Assembly (NCBI GenBank): GCA_963809925.1
Contig: CAWELH010000004.1
Span: 744,001-808,000, forward strand
Origin: DASQZK01 sp963809925
GTDB lineage: Bacteria; Bacteroidota; Bacteroidia; Bacteroidales; GCA-2748055
Direction of reading: 5' to 3'
DNA length: 64,000 bases
The position numbers and the translations under genes were made by a program. Under the pieces are notes generated by a model. That model worked only from the letters and a program-made list of their open reading frames with translations, was not told the origin of the DNA and did not search any database. Of the stretch, positions 17,974 through 27,339 are shown piece by piece; position 1 is the first letter of the stretch; each line of letters starts with the position of its first letter.

Positions 17974-17974
17974 A

Positions 17975-18691
17975 TTACAATTCTTTGATCATGATATTTT
18001 TGAACCAGATCTTGCTGCCGTGGTCCTGAAGTGCAATATGTCCGGTTTCGGCTTTTCCGTAATCCGGGTAATCTTTCCATTTCCCATTTGCCACCCTCTC
18101 ATTCCAGTCGTCGGTCCACATCTCGTACTCAAGAACTTTTTTTCCATTCAGCCAGTGCTCAACATGCGGACCGTTTACAACGATGCGTGTGGTATTATAT
18201 TCACCGACAGGCTTTAATACCTTGTTTTCGGGAAGGTGCATGGCATAATTTGCCGCAGTTTTCTGCCATTCTTCAATTTTGCCCTGGGAGCTCTCGTCGT
18301 CGATGAGCTGGTATTCAGGTCCGGTTTCGTAGGTTGTTTTGTGTTTCCCGTCTTCCACGACGTGGAACATAATTCCACTGTTTCCGCCTTTAGCGATCTT
18401 CCACTCAAGGCTAAGTTCAAAATTCCGGTATTTCTTATCCGTCAACAGATCGCCGGTGAGATCACTGCCCTCGCCAAGGCCTGTCAGGGCTCCGTCTGAT
18501 ACAACCCATCCTGTCACCGTGTCGCTATTGAATGAATGCCAGCCGTTGAGGGTTTTTCCATCGAATAGTGCAACCCATTCGTCTTCAGGTGCTTTAGCTT
18601 CAGTACCAGAAGATGGGTTTCCTTGTTTACAGGAAGAGATGACGGTGAACGAAATGATCACCATGGAAATAAATAATAATTTAGTATTCAT
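17975..18691 (-). CDS. DUF1080 (3-keto-disaccharide hydrolase-type) lipoprotein
   Basis: A 238-residue lipoprotein: the signal peptide ends in the lipobox VISS-C, giving Cys21. The mature part is a single concanavalin-like beta-sandwich with WVALFDGKTLNGWHS, LSLEWKIAKGGNSGIMFHV, YEYQLIDDE-like and GHIALQDHGSKIWFKNI, the ordered motifs of the DUF1080 domain. Characterised members cleave 3-keto-glycosides; the fold is shared with glucanases. It is the first gene of the minus-strand run with the M1 peptidase. The pairing with Gfo/Idh/MocA enzymes elsewhere in the window fits a 3-keto-sugar route, but they are not adjacent. Confidence 0.9.
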   Translation of the reverse strand: MNTKLLFISMVIISFTVISSCKQGNPSSGTEAKAPEDEWVALFDGKTLNGWHSFNSDTVTGWVVSDGALTGLGEGSDLTGDLLTDKKYRNFELSLEWKIAKGGNSGIMFHVVEDGKHKTTYETGPEYQLIDDESSQGKIEEWQKTAANYAMHLPENKVLKPVGEYNTTRIVVNGPHVEHWLNGKKVLEYEMWTDDWNERVANGKWKDYPDYGKAETGHIALQDHGSKIWFKNIMIKEL

Positions 18692-18859
18692 GATCCTTAT
18701 GGTTTGATTTTTTTTTTAAACGGGCGGTTGAACAAATCGTGTACAATACCCCCTGAAATGCAAAGTAACAATTTACCTGAATATGCACTGCATATGAAGG
18801 CAGGGAAATTAATTATTTATTTTTACCGGAATTCATCATTCCACCATATCAAAATACAT

Positions 18860-18867
18860 TATTTTTG
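18860..18867 (+). promoter_or_regulatory. TAnnTTTG promoter box for the EamA transporter gene
   Basis: TATTTTTG matches the Bacteroidota -7 consensus and lies 23 bases before the ATG at 18891. The -33 element is weak. The short leader is normal for the phylum. Confidence 0.4.
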
Positions 18868-18890
18868 ACGTCTTCCTTATATACTGAAAA

Positions 18891-19799
18891 ATGAACGATA
18901 ACACGAAAGGACTGATGTATGCCGGATTTACGGCACTTTTGTGGGGATTCCTGGCTATTGCACTCAAGGTTTCACTAAATGATCTGAAGCCTGTTTCGGT
19001 AGTTTGGTTCAGGTTTACCGTTGCCTTTATCCTGCTGGCCTTACTTCTTCTCATCTTCGATAAATCAGTAAAAAATGTATTCAACCGGCCACCGTTGCGT
19101 GTTTTTGTTGCCGCAACATTTCTCGGCTTAAATTACCTGGGTTTTATTACCGGGCTCAGTTATACCACACCTTCAAATGCACAGGTATTTATTCAGACCG
19201 GGCCTGTAAGTCTTGCTTTTGCGGGGATTTTCATTTTCAGAGAAAAGCTTTCGTGGAAACACGGTCTGGGTTTTCTGTTGCTGCTTACTGGTTTCTGGTT
19301 ATTTTATTCGGAACAGATCGATACCCCGGGGATAAAAAGCGCCGATTATATTAGAGGCGTCCTGTCGGTTGTTCTGGGCGGTTTGTCATGGGCTGTTTTT
19401 TCCGTACTTCAGAAAACGCTGGTAAAAAAGTGGAATCCTAATCATATGAATTTACTGATCTATGGCTTTTGTTCCCTGCTTTTCCTACCCTTTGTAGAGT
19501 TCAGTAAATTCGCGGGATTGAGCACAGGCGACTGGCTGTTGCTGGTATTCCTGGGAATTAACACACTTCTGGCATACGGATCTCTCGCTCTTGCGCTGAA
19601 ATTTACTGAAGCCAACAAGATCAGCGTGATCATCACACTCAATCCCATGATCACTTTCATTGCTATGGCTGTTCTCGGAGAAATGGCTGTAGCCTGGATC
19701 GCTCCGGAAAATTTCACTCTTTTAAGTATCATCGGCGCCTGTATCGTATTTACAGGAGCATCAATTGTGGTTTTAAGCCGACGGAAGAAAGGGATCTAA
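18891..19799 (+). CDS. DMT-superfamily (EamA) transporter
   Basis: A 302-residue inner-membrane protein with ten hydrophobic helices arranged as two EamA repeats (about 8-140 and 155-295). FTALLWGFLAIALKVSL opens the first repeat and GVLSVVLGGLSWAVFSVLQK the second. The C-terminus ends in a basic SRRKKGI tail. Family members export amino acids, nucleosides or other metabolites, but the substrate is not predictable. It stands alone on the plus strand, converging on the symporter operon, and shows no special neighbours. Confidence 0.92.
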   Translation: MNDNTKGLMYAGFTALLWGFLAIALKVSLNDLKPVSVVWFRFTVAFILLALLLLIFDKSVKNVFNRPPLRVFVAATFLGLNYLGFITGLSYTTPSNAQVFIQTGPVSLAFAGIFIFREKLSWKHGLGFLLLLTGFWLFYSEQIDTPGIKSADYIRGVLSVVLGGLSWAVFSVLQKTLVKKWNPNHMNLLIYGFCSLLFLPFVEFSKFAGLSTGDWLLLVFLGINTLLAYGSLALALKFTEANKISVIITLNPMITFIAMAVLGEMAVAWIAPENFTLLSIIGACIVFTGASIVVLSRRKKGI

Positions 19800-19823
19800 T
19801 ATTTGATGTATATTCCGATCAGC

Positions 19824-20039
19824 CTATTCTTTCTCGATTTTCCTCTTCTTTATGAGATTGGATGTTAGGAGCATAAAGGCACCGAAGGCCAGCATGCCAA
19901 TACCTGTCCACAGATTGATATTGATGCCGAGTGAAATCTGATACATTTCATCGCCGTTGGTGGTCAGACCTAGAATGGTAAGCAGGATACCAAAAAGCGA
20001 GAACATCATTCCGATAGGGATTTTTATATCTAAGCCCAT
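19824..20039 (-). CDS. small two-helix membrane protein linked to a symporter
   Basis: A 71-residue protein with two hydrophobic helices (about 9-25 and 41-60) and a strongly basic C-terminal tail (LIKKRKIEKE). It starts 22 bases after the SSS symporter stop on the same strand. Short two-helix partners encoded next to SSS carriers are known in several bacteria, so an accessory subunit role is plausible, but I do not recognise this one. It is too short for catalysis. Confidence 0.7.
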   Translation of the reverse strand: MGLDIKIPIGMMFSLFGILLTILGLTTNGDEMYQISLGININLWTGIGMLAFGAFMLLTSNLIKKRKIEKE

Positions 20040-20061
20040 AGCTTTTTATTTTTTTTGTTGG

Positions 20062-21774
20062 TTACCAGAATATTATGCTTAAGGTCAGGGCGATGACTGC
20101 GACAATGACAGCCATAACAACGGGATTCTGGTACCAGTGTTTTGAATCGTCCTTAGGTTTGGGAGTGAGTGAGTAAACCAGGCCCTTAAGTTCACCATCT
20201 GTTTTCAACTGTTTTGTAACGAGTGAAATAACAACTGTAAGGACAAATGCAGTGACAAAGGCATAAATGGCAGTCCAGAAGTTCTGGGCCATTTCACTTG
20301 GATAAACGTGCAGTACAGAACCAAGCCAGCCTCCTTTGATCACCGAGGTAGCGCCAGCTGGTTGGGTAAGCCCGTGATGAATGGCGGCCGCCGCGATTCC
20401 TGAGAAAAGTCCCCAGAATGCGCCATGTCCGGTTGCCCTTTTCCAGAACATTCCCAACAGGAAAGTGGCAAAGAGCGGGGCATTGATGAAGGCAAAGATC
20501 AGCTGAAGAAAGTCCATCACATTATTGAACATCCTTGCCACATAAGCGGCCAGGATACTGACCAGGATACCGAATATCGTAGTAAGCTGGCCTACGTGCA
20601 GATAATGTTTATCCGATTTGGAAGGATTGATATAACTCTGGTAAATATCATAAGTAAATATGGTGTTAAACGCTGAGACGTTTCCTGCCATACCAGACAT
20701 AAATGAAGCCAGGAGGGCGGTGAGGCCCAGACCCAGCACACCGGTCGGGAAGTACTTCATGAGAAGCTGCGGGATCACCATGTCGTAATTGAGATCACCC
20801 GAACCGACTTTTGTGGGTAAAAATCCCGGATCAACCTTCATAAGAGCGATAGCGATCATACCCGGGACAATTACGAGGATCGGGATGAACATCTTAGGGA
20901 GAGCTCCGATAAGTGGAGTACGGCGTGCTGCTGATAAGGAGTCGGCAGCCATAGCCCTCTGAACAACCAGGAAGTTCGTACACCAGTAGCCGAATGAGAG
21001 TACAAAGCCGAGCCCCATCAAAACACCGATCCAATCCACACCGAGGGCGTTGGATGAAGGTTTTCCGGTGAGTGCCCAGGAACTGGTGTAATAAGCCGCA
21101 TCGTGTCCGTGTTCAACCGCAATGCTGGTAAGTTTGCCCATCAGACCGTCCCACCCGCCAATATCGATCAGGCCAATGATCACTAAGGGCAGAAAGCCGA
21201 CGACGATGAGAAAAAATTGAAGGACCTCATTATATATGGCGGAGGAAAGTCCGCCCAGATAGGTATAAACGAGTACGATAACGGCTGAGATCATCAGGCT
21301 GAGGGTAAAGTCCCATCCAAGAAGGGTTTCCATAAGCATTGCCAGGGCATACATGGAAATCCCTGAGGCAAAAATTGTCATAATGGCGAAGGAGAAAGCA
21401 TTGAGCCCCCTGGTTTTTTCATCGAACCTCATCTTGAGGTATTCCGGTACCGACCGGGCTTTAGAGCCGTAGTAAAATGGCATCATGAAGATCCCAAGGA
21501 AGATCATGGCAGGAATGGCACCGATCCAGTAAAAATGAACAGTCATCATGCCGTATTTGGCACCGGAAGCGGCCATACCGATTACTTCGAGTGCACCGAG
21601 ATTGGCCGAGATAAATGCCAGCCCCGTGATCCATGCCGGTATAGAACGGCCTGCTTCAAGAAACGCTGTCGATGATTTCATGTAACGTTTCAGGGTCCAG
21701 CCAATGCCCAGCACAAATGCTATATAAACCAGCATGATCGAATAGTCGATCCAGGTTAGGTTGAAGGTGTTCAT
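20062..21774 (-). CDS. sodium:solute symporter family (SSS) transporter
   Basis: A 570-residue carrier with about 14 hydrophobic helices. The sugar-type SSS motifs are visible: SANLGALEVIGMAASG near the first helices, GGLSSAIYNEVLQFFLIVVG and CTNFLVVQRAMAA. The start is set at 21774 (MNTFNLTWIDYSIM); an in-frame start 78 bases upstream would add a hydrophilic, non-family leader. Members couple sodium entry to uptake of sugars or other small solutes. A divergent, related symporter begins 279 bases away, so the two probably import related products of the extracellular hydrolases. The downstream 71-residue membrane protein may be its partner. Confidence 0.92.
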   Translation of the reverse strand: MNTFNLTWIDYSIMLVYIAFVLGIGWTLKRYMKSSTAFLEAGRSIPAWITGLAFISANLGALEVIGMAASGAKYGMMTVHFYWIGAIPAMIFLGIFMMPFYYGSKARSVPEYLKMRFDEKTRGLNAFSFAIMTIFASGISMYALAMLMETLLGWDFTLSLMISAVIVLVYTYLGGLSSAIYNEVLQFFLIVVGFLPLVIIGLIDIGGWDGLMGKLTSIAVEHGHDAAYYTSSWALTGKPSSNALGVDWIGVLMGLGFVLSFGYWCTNFLVVQRAMAADSLSAARRTPLIGALPKMFIPILVIVPGMIAIALMKVDPGFLPTKVGSGDLNYDMVIPQLLMKYFPTGVLGLGLTALLASFMSGMAGNVSAFNTIFTYDIYQSYINPSKSDKHYLHVGQLTTIFGILVSILAAYVARMFNNVMDFLQLIFAFINAPLFATFLLGMFWKRATGHGAFWGLFSGIAAAAIHHGLTQPAGATSVIKGGWLGSVLHVYPSEMAQNFWTAIYAFVTAFVLTVVISLVTKQLKTDGELKGLVYSLTPKPKDDSKHWYQNPVVMAVIVAVIALTLSIIFW

Positions 21775-21822
21775 GCGGTATGCTTCTTTAAGGGTTAGTA
21801 AGTTAGTTTCTGAAATCCTTTT

Positions 21823-21852
21823 CAAATGTATAAACTTAATCCATTTTTTCAA
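21823..21852 (-). promoter_or_regulatory. Bacteroidota promoter for the minus-strand symporter operon
   Basis: Read on the minus strand there is TTG (21852-21850), a 19-base spacer, and TACATTTG (21830-21823). This matches the TTG-N19-TAnnTTTG promoter of Bacteroidota exactly. The predicted transcript starts some 40 bases before the ATG at 21774. This also supports the shorter symporter start, because the longer one would begin upstream of the transcript. Confidence 0.55.
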
Positions 21853-22052
21853 TATTCAGCCGCTATCAAATCGTCTGCTTATAACTAATGTCAGGGTATT
21901 CAACTGGCAAATAATCAATGAAATGGATTTCCCTTTTATAGTTTGAATTTAATCTAAATTGTTTGCCCCGCTTGTTTTTTCATGCTTTCACAGTAAATTA
22001 TGCCTGTATTTATCAGGATTATATCCTCTGGGCTAACTTAAACTTTTTCTAA

Positions 22053-23738
22053 ATGACAACACTCGACTGGATCATTCTGGGCCTGTTCTGTCTGGGCCTT
22101 ATTGGCATCATCCTTTGGGTACTTAAAAAGAAAGACAAGGATACTTCCGATTATTTTCTTGCCGGCCGCGATGCCACATGGATTGCCATAGGGGCTTCCA
22201 TATTTGCCTCGAATATTGGGTCTGAACATCTAGTCGGACTCGCCGGTGCCGGTGCTTCAAGCGGGATGGCAATGGCGCACTGGGAGATGCATGGCTGGCT
22301 TATCCTGCTTTTAGGCTGGGTCTTTGTTCCCTTTTATGCCAGGAGCGGCGTTTTTACCATGCCCGAATTCCTTGAACGACGCTATAATTCACAATCCAGA
22401 TCTTTCCTGTCTATCATCTCCCTGGTGAGCTATATCCTCACAAAGGTTGCTGTTACCGTTTATGCCGGAGGGGTGGTCTTCAAAGATGTCTTCGGCATCG
22501 AATCCATAAGGATCGGCGCCTGGAATATAGATTTTTTCTGGGTAAGCGCGGTGGGACTTGTTCTTATCACCGGCTTGTATACAACATTCGGTGGAATGAA
22601 GGCTGTTTTGTATACCTCAGTTCTGCAAACACCGATCCTTTTATTTGGATCTGTTGCTATTTTGGTGATCGGGCTGATAAAGCTGGGTGGCTGGTCAGAG
22701 ATGATGGAGATATGCCGGGCGGCACCTGTTAATAACTTCGGCGACAATATGACCACTCTTATCCGATCTCCGCACGATACCGAATTTCCGTGGACGGGAG
22801 TCTTGCTGGGTTCGGCTATCATCGGATTCTGGTACTGGTGTACCGATCAGTTTATTGTACAACGGGTACTCTCCGGAAGAGACCAGAAACAATCACGAAG
22901 GGGGACAATTTTCGGTGGTTACCTGAAGATCACTCCGGTGTTCATCTTTCTTATTCCGGGCATGATCGCATTTGCCCTGACACAGAAGATCGATCCGATG
23001 ACCCATAAACCTATGCTCGAACTTGCATCCAACGATGCTGCTTTTTCAACCCTGGTCAGGGATCTTCTGCCAAAAGGATTCACAGGAATCGTTGTCGGAG
23101 GCATTCTGGCTGCGCTTATGAGTTCCCTCGCCTCGCTATTTAATTCGTCAGCGATGTTGTTCACTGTCGATTTTTATAAGAAATACAAGCCAGAGGCCAC
23201 CGAGCGCCATTATGTAAATGTTGGCAGGATGGCTACGGTGGTAATCGTTATCCTGGGTATCCTGTGGATACCGGTAATGAAGGGATTGGGGAAAGTGTTG
23301 TATGCCTACCTGCAGGATGTTCAGTCTCTTCTTGCACCGGGGATTGCTGCGGTATTTCTTCTTGGTATTCTTTCAAAAAGAACCACTCCAAAAGCTGGAT
23401 TTACAGGCCTTGTGGTCGGCTTTATCCTGGGTATGCTGCGTCTCGGGATGAAGATCTACTACGGGAGCTCGACAGGCGACGGATTCGTCTATGATCTGAT
23501 CGTAGCGCCTAACTGGCTTCATTATGAGATAGCCCTGTTTGCCATTATTATAGTCCTGATGATTATCGTGAGTTTCTTTACGGAGAGAATGGATCCGGCA
23601 AAGATCCAGGGATTATACCTGGGCTCAGCTAGCCCGGAACAACGAGCTATCACTAGGGCGAGCTGGAATCAATGGGATGTGATCAATTCTCTGATCATTA
23701 TCGGGATTATCGTGGCTTTCTACACGTACTTCTGGTAA
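22053..23738 (+). CDS. SSS-family sodium/sugar-type cotransporter
   Basis: A 561-residue membrane carrier with 14 predicted helices. Family marks are ASNIGSEHLVGLAGAGASSG, YTTFGGMKAVLYTSVLQT (the SSS signature region) and WYWCTDQFIVQRVLSGRD, which places it with the SGLT-like sugar carriers. The C-terminus ends in a final helix. It is divergent from another SSS gene and followed 122 bases later by an AraD-like epimerase, which fits import of a pentose such as L-arabinose or L-ribulose. The identity of the sugar remains an inference. Confidence 0.94.
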   Translation: MTTLDWIILGLFCLGLIGIILWVLKKKDKDTSDYFLAGRDATWIAIGASIFASNIGSEHLVGLAGAGASSGMAMAHWEMHGWLILLLGWVFVPFYARSGVFTMPEFLERRYNSQSRSFLSIISLVSYILTKVAVTVYAGGVVFKDVFGIESIRIGAWNIDFFWVSAVGLVLITGLYTTFGGMKAVLYTSVLQTPILLFGSVAILVIGLIKLGGWSEMMEICRAAPVNNFGDNMTTLIRSPHDTEFPWTGVLLGSAIIGFWYWCTDQFIVQRVLSGRDQKQSRRGTIFGGYLKITPVFIFLIPGMIAFALTQKIDPMTHKPMLELASNDAAFSTLVRDLLPKGFTGIVVGGILAALMSSLASLFNSSAMLFTVDFYKKYKPEATERHYVNVGRMATVVIVILGILWIPVMKGLGKVLYAYLQDVQSLLAPGIAAVFLLGILSKRTTPKAGFTGLVVGFILGMLRLGMKIYYGSSTGDGFVYDLIVAPNWLHYEIALFAIIIVLMIIVSFFTERMDPAKIQGLYLGSASPEQRAITRASWNQWDVINSLIIIGIIVAFYTYFW

Positions 23739-23814
23739 ATCTTTTTGATTTGCTATAAACATATCAACGGTATTTTTATGCTGCAATATTCTGTGAAATG
23801 TGGTTGTCAACATG

Positions 23815-23822
23815 TAAATTTG
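23815..23822 (+). promoter_or_regulatory. TAnnTTTG promoter box for the epimerase gene
   Basis: TAAATTTG matches the -7 consensus and lies 38 bases before the ATG at 23861. No good -33 element is found at the usual distance, so confidence is limited. It would allow the epimerase to be expressed apart from the upstream symporter. Confidence 0.4.
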
Positions 23823-23860
23823 AGGGTCCCTAATTTCACTAACAACTAACCTTTCACGAT

Positions 23861-24544
23861 ATGTTAAGCGATCTGAAGCACATGGTCTTCCTTGCGAACA
23901 AGGAGCTCGTCAATTTTAACCTGGTTATATTCACATGGGGAAATGTCAGTGGCATTGACCCAACGGGAAAACTTATAGTTATCAAACCTTCCGGTGTGAA
24001 TTACGAGGAAATGACGCCCGAACAGATGGTCGTAGTCGATCTTGACGGGAATGTGGTGGAAGGCAGACTGAAACCTTCCAGTGATACGCCTTCACATCTC
24101 GAAATATACCGTAAATTCAGCGGAGTGAAAGGAATTGTGCACACTCATTCCGAATGGGCAACTTCCTGGGCTCAGGCCGGCAGATTTATTCCCGCATTCG
24201 GAACTACGCATGCCGATTATTTCCATGGCGATATCCCCTGTACCCGTTTTCTCCGCAAAGATGAGGTCATGAACGACTATGAACTGAATACAGGAAAGGT
24301 TATCATTGAGACATTTAAAGAAATTGATCCGCTCGAGATGCCCGCAGTTCTGGTAGCCGGGCATGGCCCCTTTTCCTGGGGCAGCAGTCCGCAAAATGCA
24401 GTCCATAATGCAGTCGTCCTGGAACAGGTTGCACGAATGGCTTACAGAACCATGGCACTGGGGAATAACCGTTCCCTTGAAAAATTTCTTCTCGATAAGC
24501 ATTTCGAGAGGAAACACGGTAAAGATGCTTATTACGGACAGTAG
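23861..24544 (+). CDS. araD: L-ribulose-5-phosphate 4-epimerase
   Basis: A 227-residue class II aldolase/epimerase. GNVSGIDPTG (27-36) binds phosphate, SSDTPSH (73-79) binds substrate, His94 and His96 in GIVHTHSEW hold the zinc with a third His in AGHGPFSWG, and the tail matches AraD. The length equals that of known AraD proteins (about 231). It converts L-ribulose-5-phosphate to D-xylulose-5-phosphate, the last step of L-arabinose or L-ascorbate-type catabolism, in the cytosol. No araA or araB is nearby; the upstream SSS symporter may bring in the sugar. Confidence 0.92.
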   Translation: MLSDLKHMVFLANKELVNFNLVIFTWGNVSGIDPTGKLIVIKPSGVNYEEMTPEQMVVVDLDGNVVEGRLKPSSDTPSHLEIYRKFSGVKGIVHTHSEWATSWAQAGRFIPAFGTTHADYFHGDIPCTRFLRKDEVMNDYELNTGKVIIETFKEIDPLEMPAVLVAGHGPFSWGSSPQNAVHNAVVLEQVARMAYRTMALGNNRSLEKFLLDKHFERKHGKDAYYGQ

Positions 24545-24672
24545 TGAATATAATCCGGTAACTTTTGGATGAATCATCCGGAAAGGTCAGAGGGATTTGC
24601 AATGCTTGCAAATTCGCTGCATCCCATCGTTTGAAGACTATAACATATCGGGCATAGAATTAAATAAAAGAA

Positions 24673-26988
24673 ATGAGCATTTTTCGCGCCCTCATAATTT
24701 CCGCTTTATTGCTACTGTCTTCATCATGTGCTGAGAATGAGTCGTCCCTAAAACATGCAGCATATGAATTTGCCGGAAACGCTGCTCATGCTGCGCGGCG
24801 TGGAAACATCACTTATGACCTCTCATCATTCCAGTCCGGTTACCCCTATGTTCCCCTTATGGTTTCCAATGGTATCGTCGGAGGTTGTTTTGATCAGATG
24901 GGCTTCCAGAGTACACCGGATTATGGTTATCCGCAGGGCAGGACGGCATTCGGCTATGTCGGCAATTACGACAGGCATGTATCCTCACGGCAAATCCAGT
25001 TTCCGCTGGCTGTTATCCAGGCAGAATTTGCCGACGGGAACAGCATCCTTAATCTGGTCGACTGTAAAAATTACTCCCAGGTACTTGACATTTATGATGG
25101 TGTGCTCACTACGAAGTATGATCTCTTTGGGCCGGTTGAAATAACTTCTTTTGCAAGTCAGTCGGCGCCGAACCTTTTCGTGATGAAAATTCTCAGGAAG
25201 ACTGATGAGCCAGACAAGAAAATCAATATCAGGATTAATTGTGAGACCTCGGATTCACAGAATAAAAATTTTCCATGGCCAGTGGATCCAATCAGGCTTC
25301 AATTCAATGTCAATAAAGATGAAGTCAACATTCGATCACAGACTGATATATCCCTGACAGATTGGACGGTAAAAACAAATAGCGATCCTATCGTGGATGG
25401 TCATACGATCATTATCCCGCTTGAAAGCGAAGAAAACATGGTAAGAATCTTTGTTAAAAGGGATGATTGCCCTGGTCGTGAGGTCCTTGACAAATCCTGG
25501 GATAACCTGCTGAATGAGCACATTTCAGTGTGGCATAAACTTTGGGATAAATCGTGGGTTGATTTACCCGATAACATCTCCCAGGCTATCTGGACAAGAA
25601 TGAAGTATTATGACATTTCAAATTTTCCGCCTGTTCCCGAAAAACCTATGATACCGACTGGACTGAATTCCAATATCTGGGGGTTTACTTTTCCGCAGGA
25701 TGTATATTATGTTGCAAGAACATTGCCGCGTCTGGGTCTTACCGACCGCTTTGAAAAGGCTTTCGAGTACTGGCTGAAAATCCTTCCGGATGTAGAAACC
25801 TATTGCAGAAGGATCATGGGAGTGGAAGGGGCTTATTATCCCTGGACACCGCCGTTTACCGACTGGGACAGTTACGAGCGAAACGGTGTGGTAGCTGCTG
25901 ATTCTTACGAACTTCATAATCCTGCTTATGTGGCTGCAATGGTCTGGCAATATTACCTGATAAGCCGTGACAGGAAATTCCTTGAAACGTACTTTCCCAT
26001 TCTGGAAGGAGTTTGTCGTTTTTATGCCAATATCAGTGTAATGAATGATCAGGGTACCTATGATGTCTACCATGAACATGGCCGTGGCCAGGATGAAGCC
26101 TCCTCTACTGACGGAAAACTGAAGAATCTGCTCTGTGCTTCCTACAGTGCAGAATATACAGTACGGAATTATTTACTGGCATGTAACGAACTTGATAACG
26201 GTGATACCTCACTCATAAAAAAGGCAGAATCTATCCGTAATTTTGGATACTCACGAAATAATCTGCTCCGGTCTGAGGGCTGGTATGCTACCTATGAAGG
26301 AGACAAGCGTCCCCTTAACAGCCAGAAACATCCGGTTCAGCTGAACCCGGTGGCTTATCTCCCTATGCCCGATCTCACAGTGGAAGGTAGTCCCGTCGAA
26401 ACGGCATGGAGGAACCGGTATGATCTAACAAAAGATGCCAGGAAACCACTGACGCTGGGATGGACAATTGGCGAATTTGCCCTGACTTCATGCCGTATGC
26501 GAGATCCGGCAGCACTTAAAAAGGATCTTCTTGGCATTCAGCCATGCCATGGAGCGGATCCACGCTGGATCCAGTTCTATGAGTCGAGTTTCTGGCCGGG
26601 TTGGCATATGAATAAATCTTACTACTTTCCTATGATGGCCCTTTACCTCGATACCTTTACCGATGCCATTGTTCAGGACTGGAGAGGTTATACCGACCTG
26701 TTTGCCTGCCTCCTGCCGGAATGGCAAGGTCTCCCACTGACGTTCAAGGGGATAAGGACAGCCCAGGGCATCACTGTTTCGGGTTACCTGAAGGGTCAGG
26801 AAATGAATGTAATCATTCAGCCTTCAGGTGCCAAAGATGCTGATATAAGAGTGTCGGGCAAATGGAAGCACCTGTCTGCCGACGGCATGAAGGATGGCCC
26901 ATCCATTTTTGAAGGCAATCAGGTAGTCCATTTTGTTTTCGATGGAGCCAAAGCTATAAGGCTGTCACATACGGCATTAAAAAATTAG
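24673..26988 (+). CDS. secreted lipoprotein, probable (alpha/alpha)6-barrel glycosidase
   Basis: A 771-residue lipoprotein with lipobox Cys19. The first third (about 30-290) is a beta-rich domain with VPLMVSNGIVGGCFDQMGFQ, the pattern seen at the start of GH65/GH95-like enzymes. From about 300 it becomes helical with aromatic-rich repeats: LNSNIWGFTFPQDVYYVART, YYPWTPPFTDWDSYERNG, YEHGRGQDEASSTDG-like text and GWTIGEFAL. This layout fits a six-hairpin (alpha/alpha)6 barrel with a beta-sandwich in front. I cannot assign a numbered family. Candidate acids are in HGRGQDE and in the PQD segment. It follows araD by 128 bases and may act on a pentose- or fucose-containing glycan. Confidence 0.7.
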   Translation: MSIFRALIISALLLLSSSCAENESSLKHAAYEFAGNAAHAARRGNITYDLSSFQSGYPYVPLMVSNGIVGGCFDQMGFQSTPDYGYPQGRTAFGYVGNYDRHVSSRQIQFPLAVIQAEFADGNSILNLVDCKNYSQVLDIYDGVLTTKYDLFGPVEITSFASQSAPNLFVMKILRKTDEPDKKINIRINCETSDSQNKNFPWPVDPIRLQFNVNKDEVNIRSQTDISLTDWTVKTNSDPIVDGHTIIIPLESEENMVRIFVKRDDCPGREVLDKSWDNLLNEHISVWHKLWDKSWVDLPDNISQAIWTRMKYYDISNFPPVPEKPMIPTGLNSNIWGFTFPQDVYYVARTLPRLGLTDRFEKAFEYWLKILPDVETYCRRIMGVEGAYYPWTPPFTDWDSYERNGVVAADSYELHNPAYVAAMVWQYYLISRDRKFLETYFPILEGVCRFYANISVMNDQGTYDVYHEHGRGQDEASSTDGKLKNLLCASYSAEYTVRNYLLACNELDNGDTSLIKKAESIRNFGYSRNNLLRSEGWYATYEGDKRPLNSQKHPVQLNPVAYLPMPDLTVEGSPVETAWRNRYDLTKDARKPLTLGWTIGEFALTSCRMRDPAALKKDLLGIQPCHGADPRWIQFYESSFWPGWHMNKSYYFPMMALYLDTFTDAIVQDWRGYTDLFACLLPEWQGLPLTFKGIRTAQGITVSGYLKGQEMNVIIQPSGAKDADIRVSGKWKHLSADGMKDGPSIFEGNQVVHFVFDGAKAIRLSHTALKN

Positions 26989-27034
26989 AAGTTAGGTTCA
27001 ATACTCGCCGTGAATTATCATAGTAGGCAGATTC

Positions 27035-27190
27035 TTACCACACCGGGAAGAAGTTCAGCACGAAGAAACCTTTTTTGACACCGAAATTGTCTCTTACAGG
27101 GATAGCAGAAAAGGGCTTCAATAACCCCACAGACCCAAATAAATTAACCTTCACAATACGACAATTGGTACAGATATCTGTAATAAAATT
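27035..27190 (-). pseudogene. possible C-terminal gene remnant
   Basis: Fifty-one open codons without a clear start end in a hydrophobic aromatic tail: VNLFGSVGLLKPFSAIPVRD, then NFGVKKGFFVLNFFPVW and a stop. No intact gene leads into it. The text looks protein-like and ends in a strand-like aromatic tail, so it may be the tail of a decayed gene; it lies just downstream of the frameshifted sugar transferase. Chance cannot be excluded. The rest of 26989-27339 holds nothing I can identify. Confidence 0.25.
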
Positions 27191-27339
27191 TTAAAAATAA
27201 GATCGCTAACTTAGCAAATCTGAAAAAGACTGTGAATACTGGGGAAGGGGGAGCGCTTGGAGTATGAATACGAAATGGGCCGGAAGGTGATCCCGGCCCA
27301 GGTCTGAGAAAAAAAATACATGATAGAGGAGATGAAAAA

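Noticed and set aside
21890..22052. Operator between the two SSS symporters (AGGATTATATCCT)
   Set aside because: The arms are only 5 bases and such short palindromes are expected by chance in AT-rich DNA.
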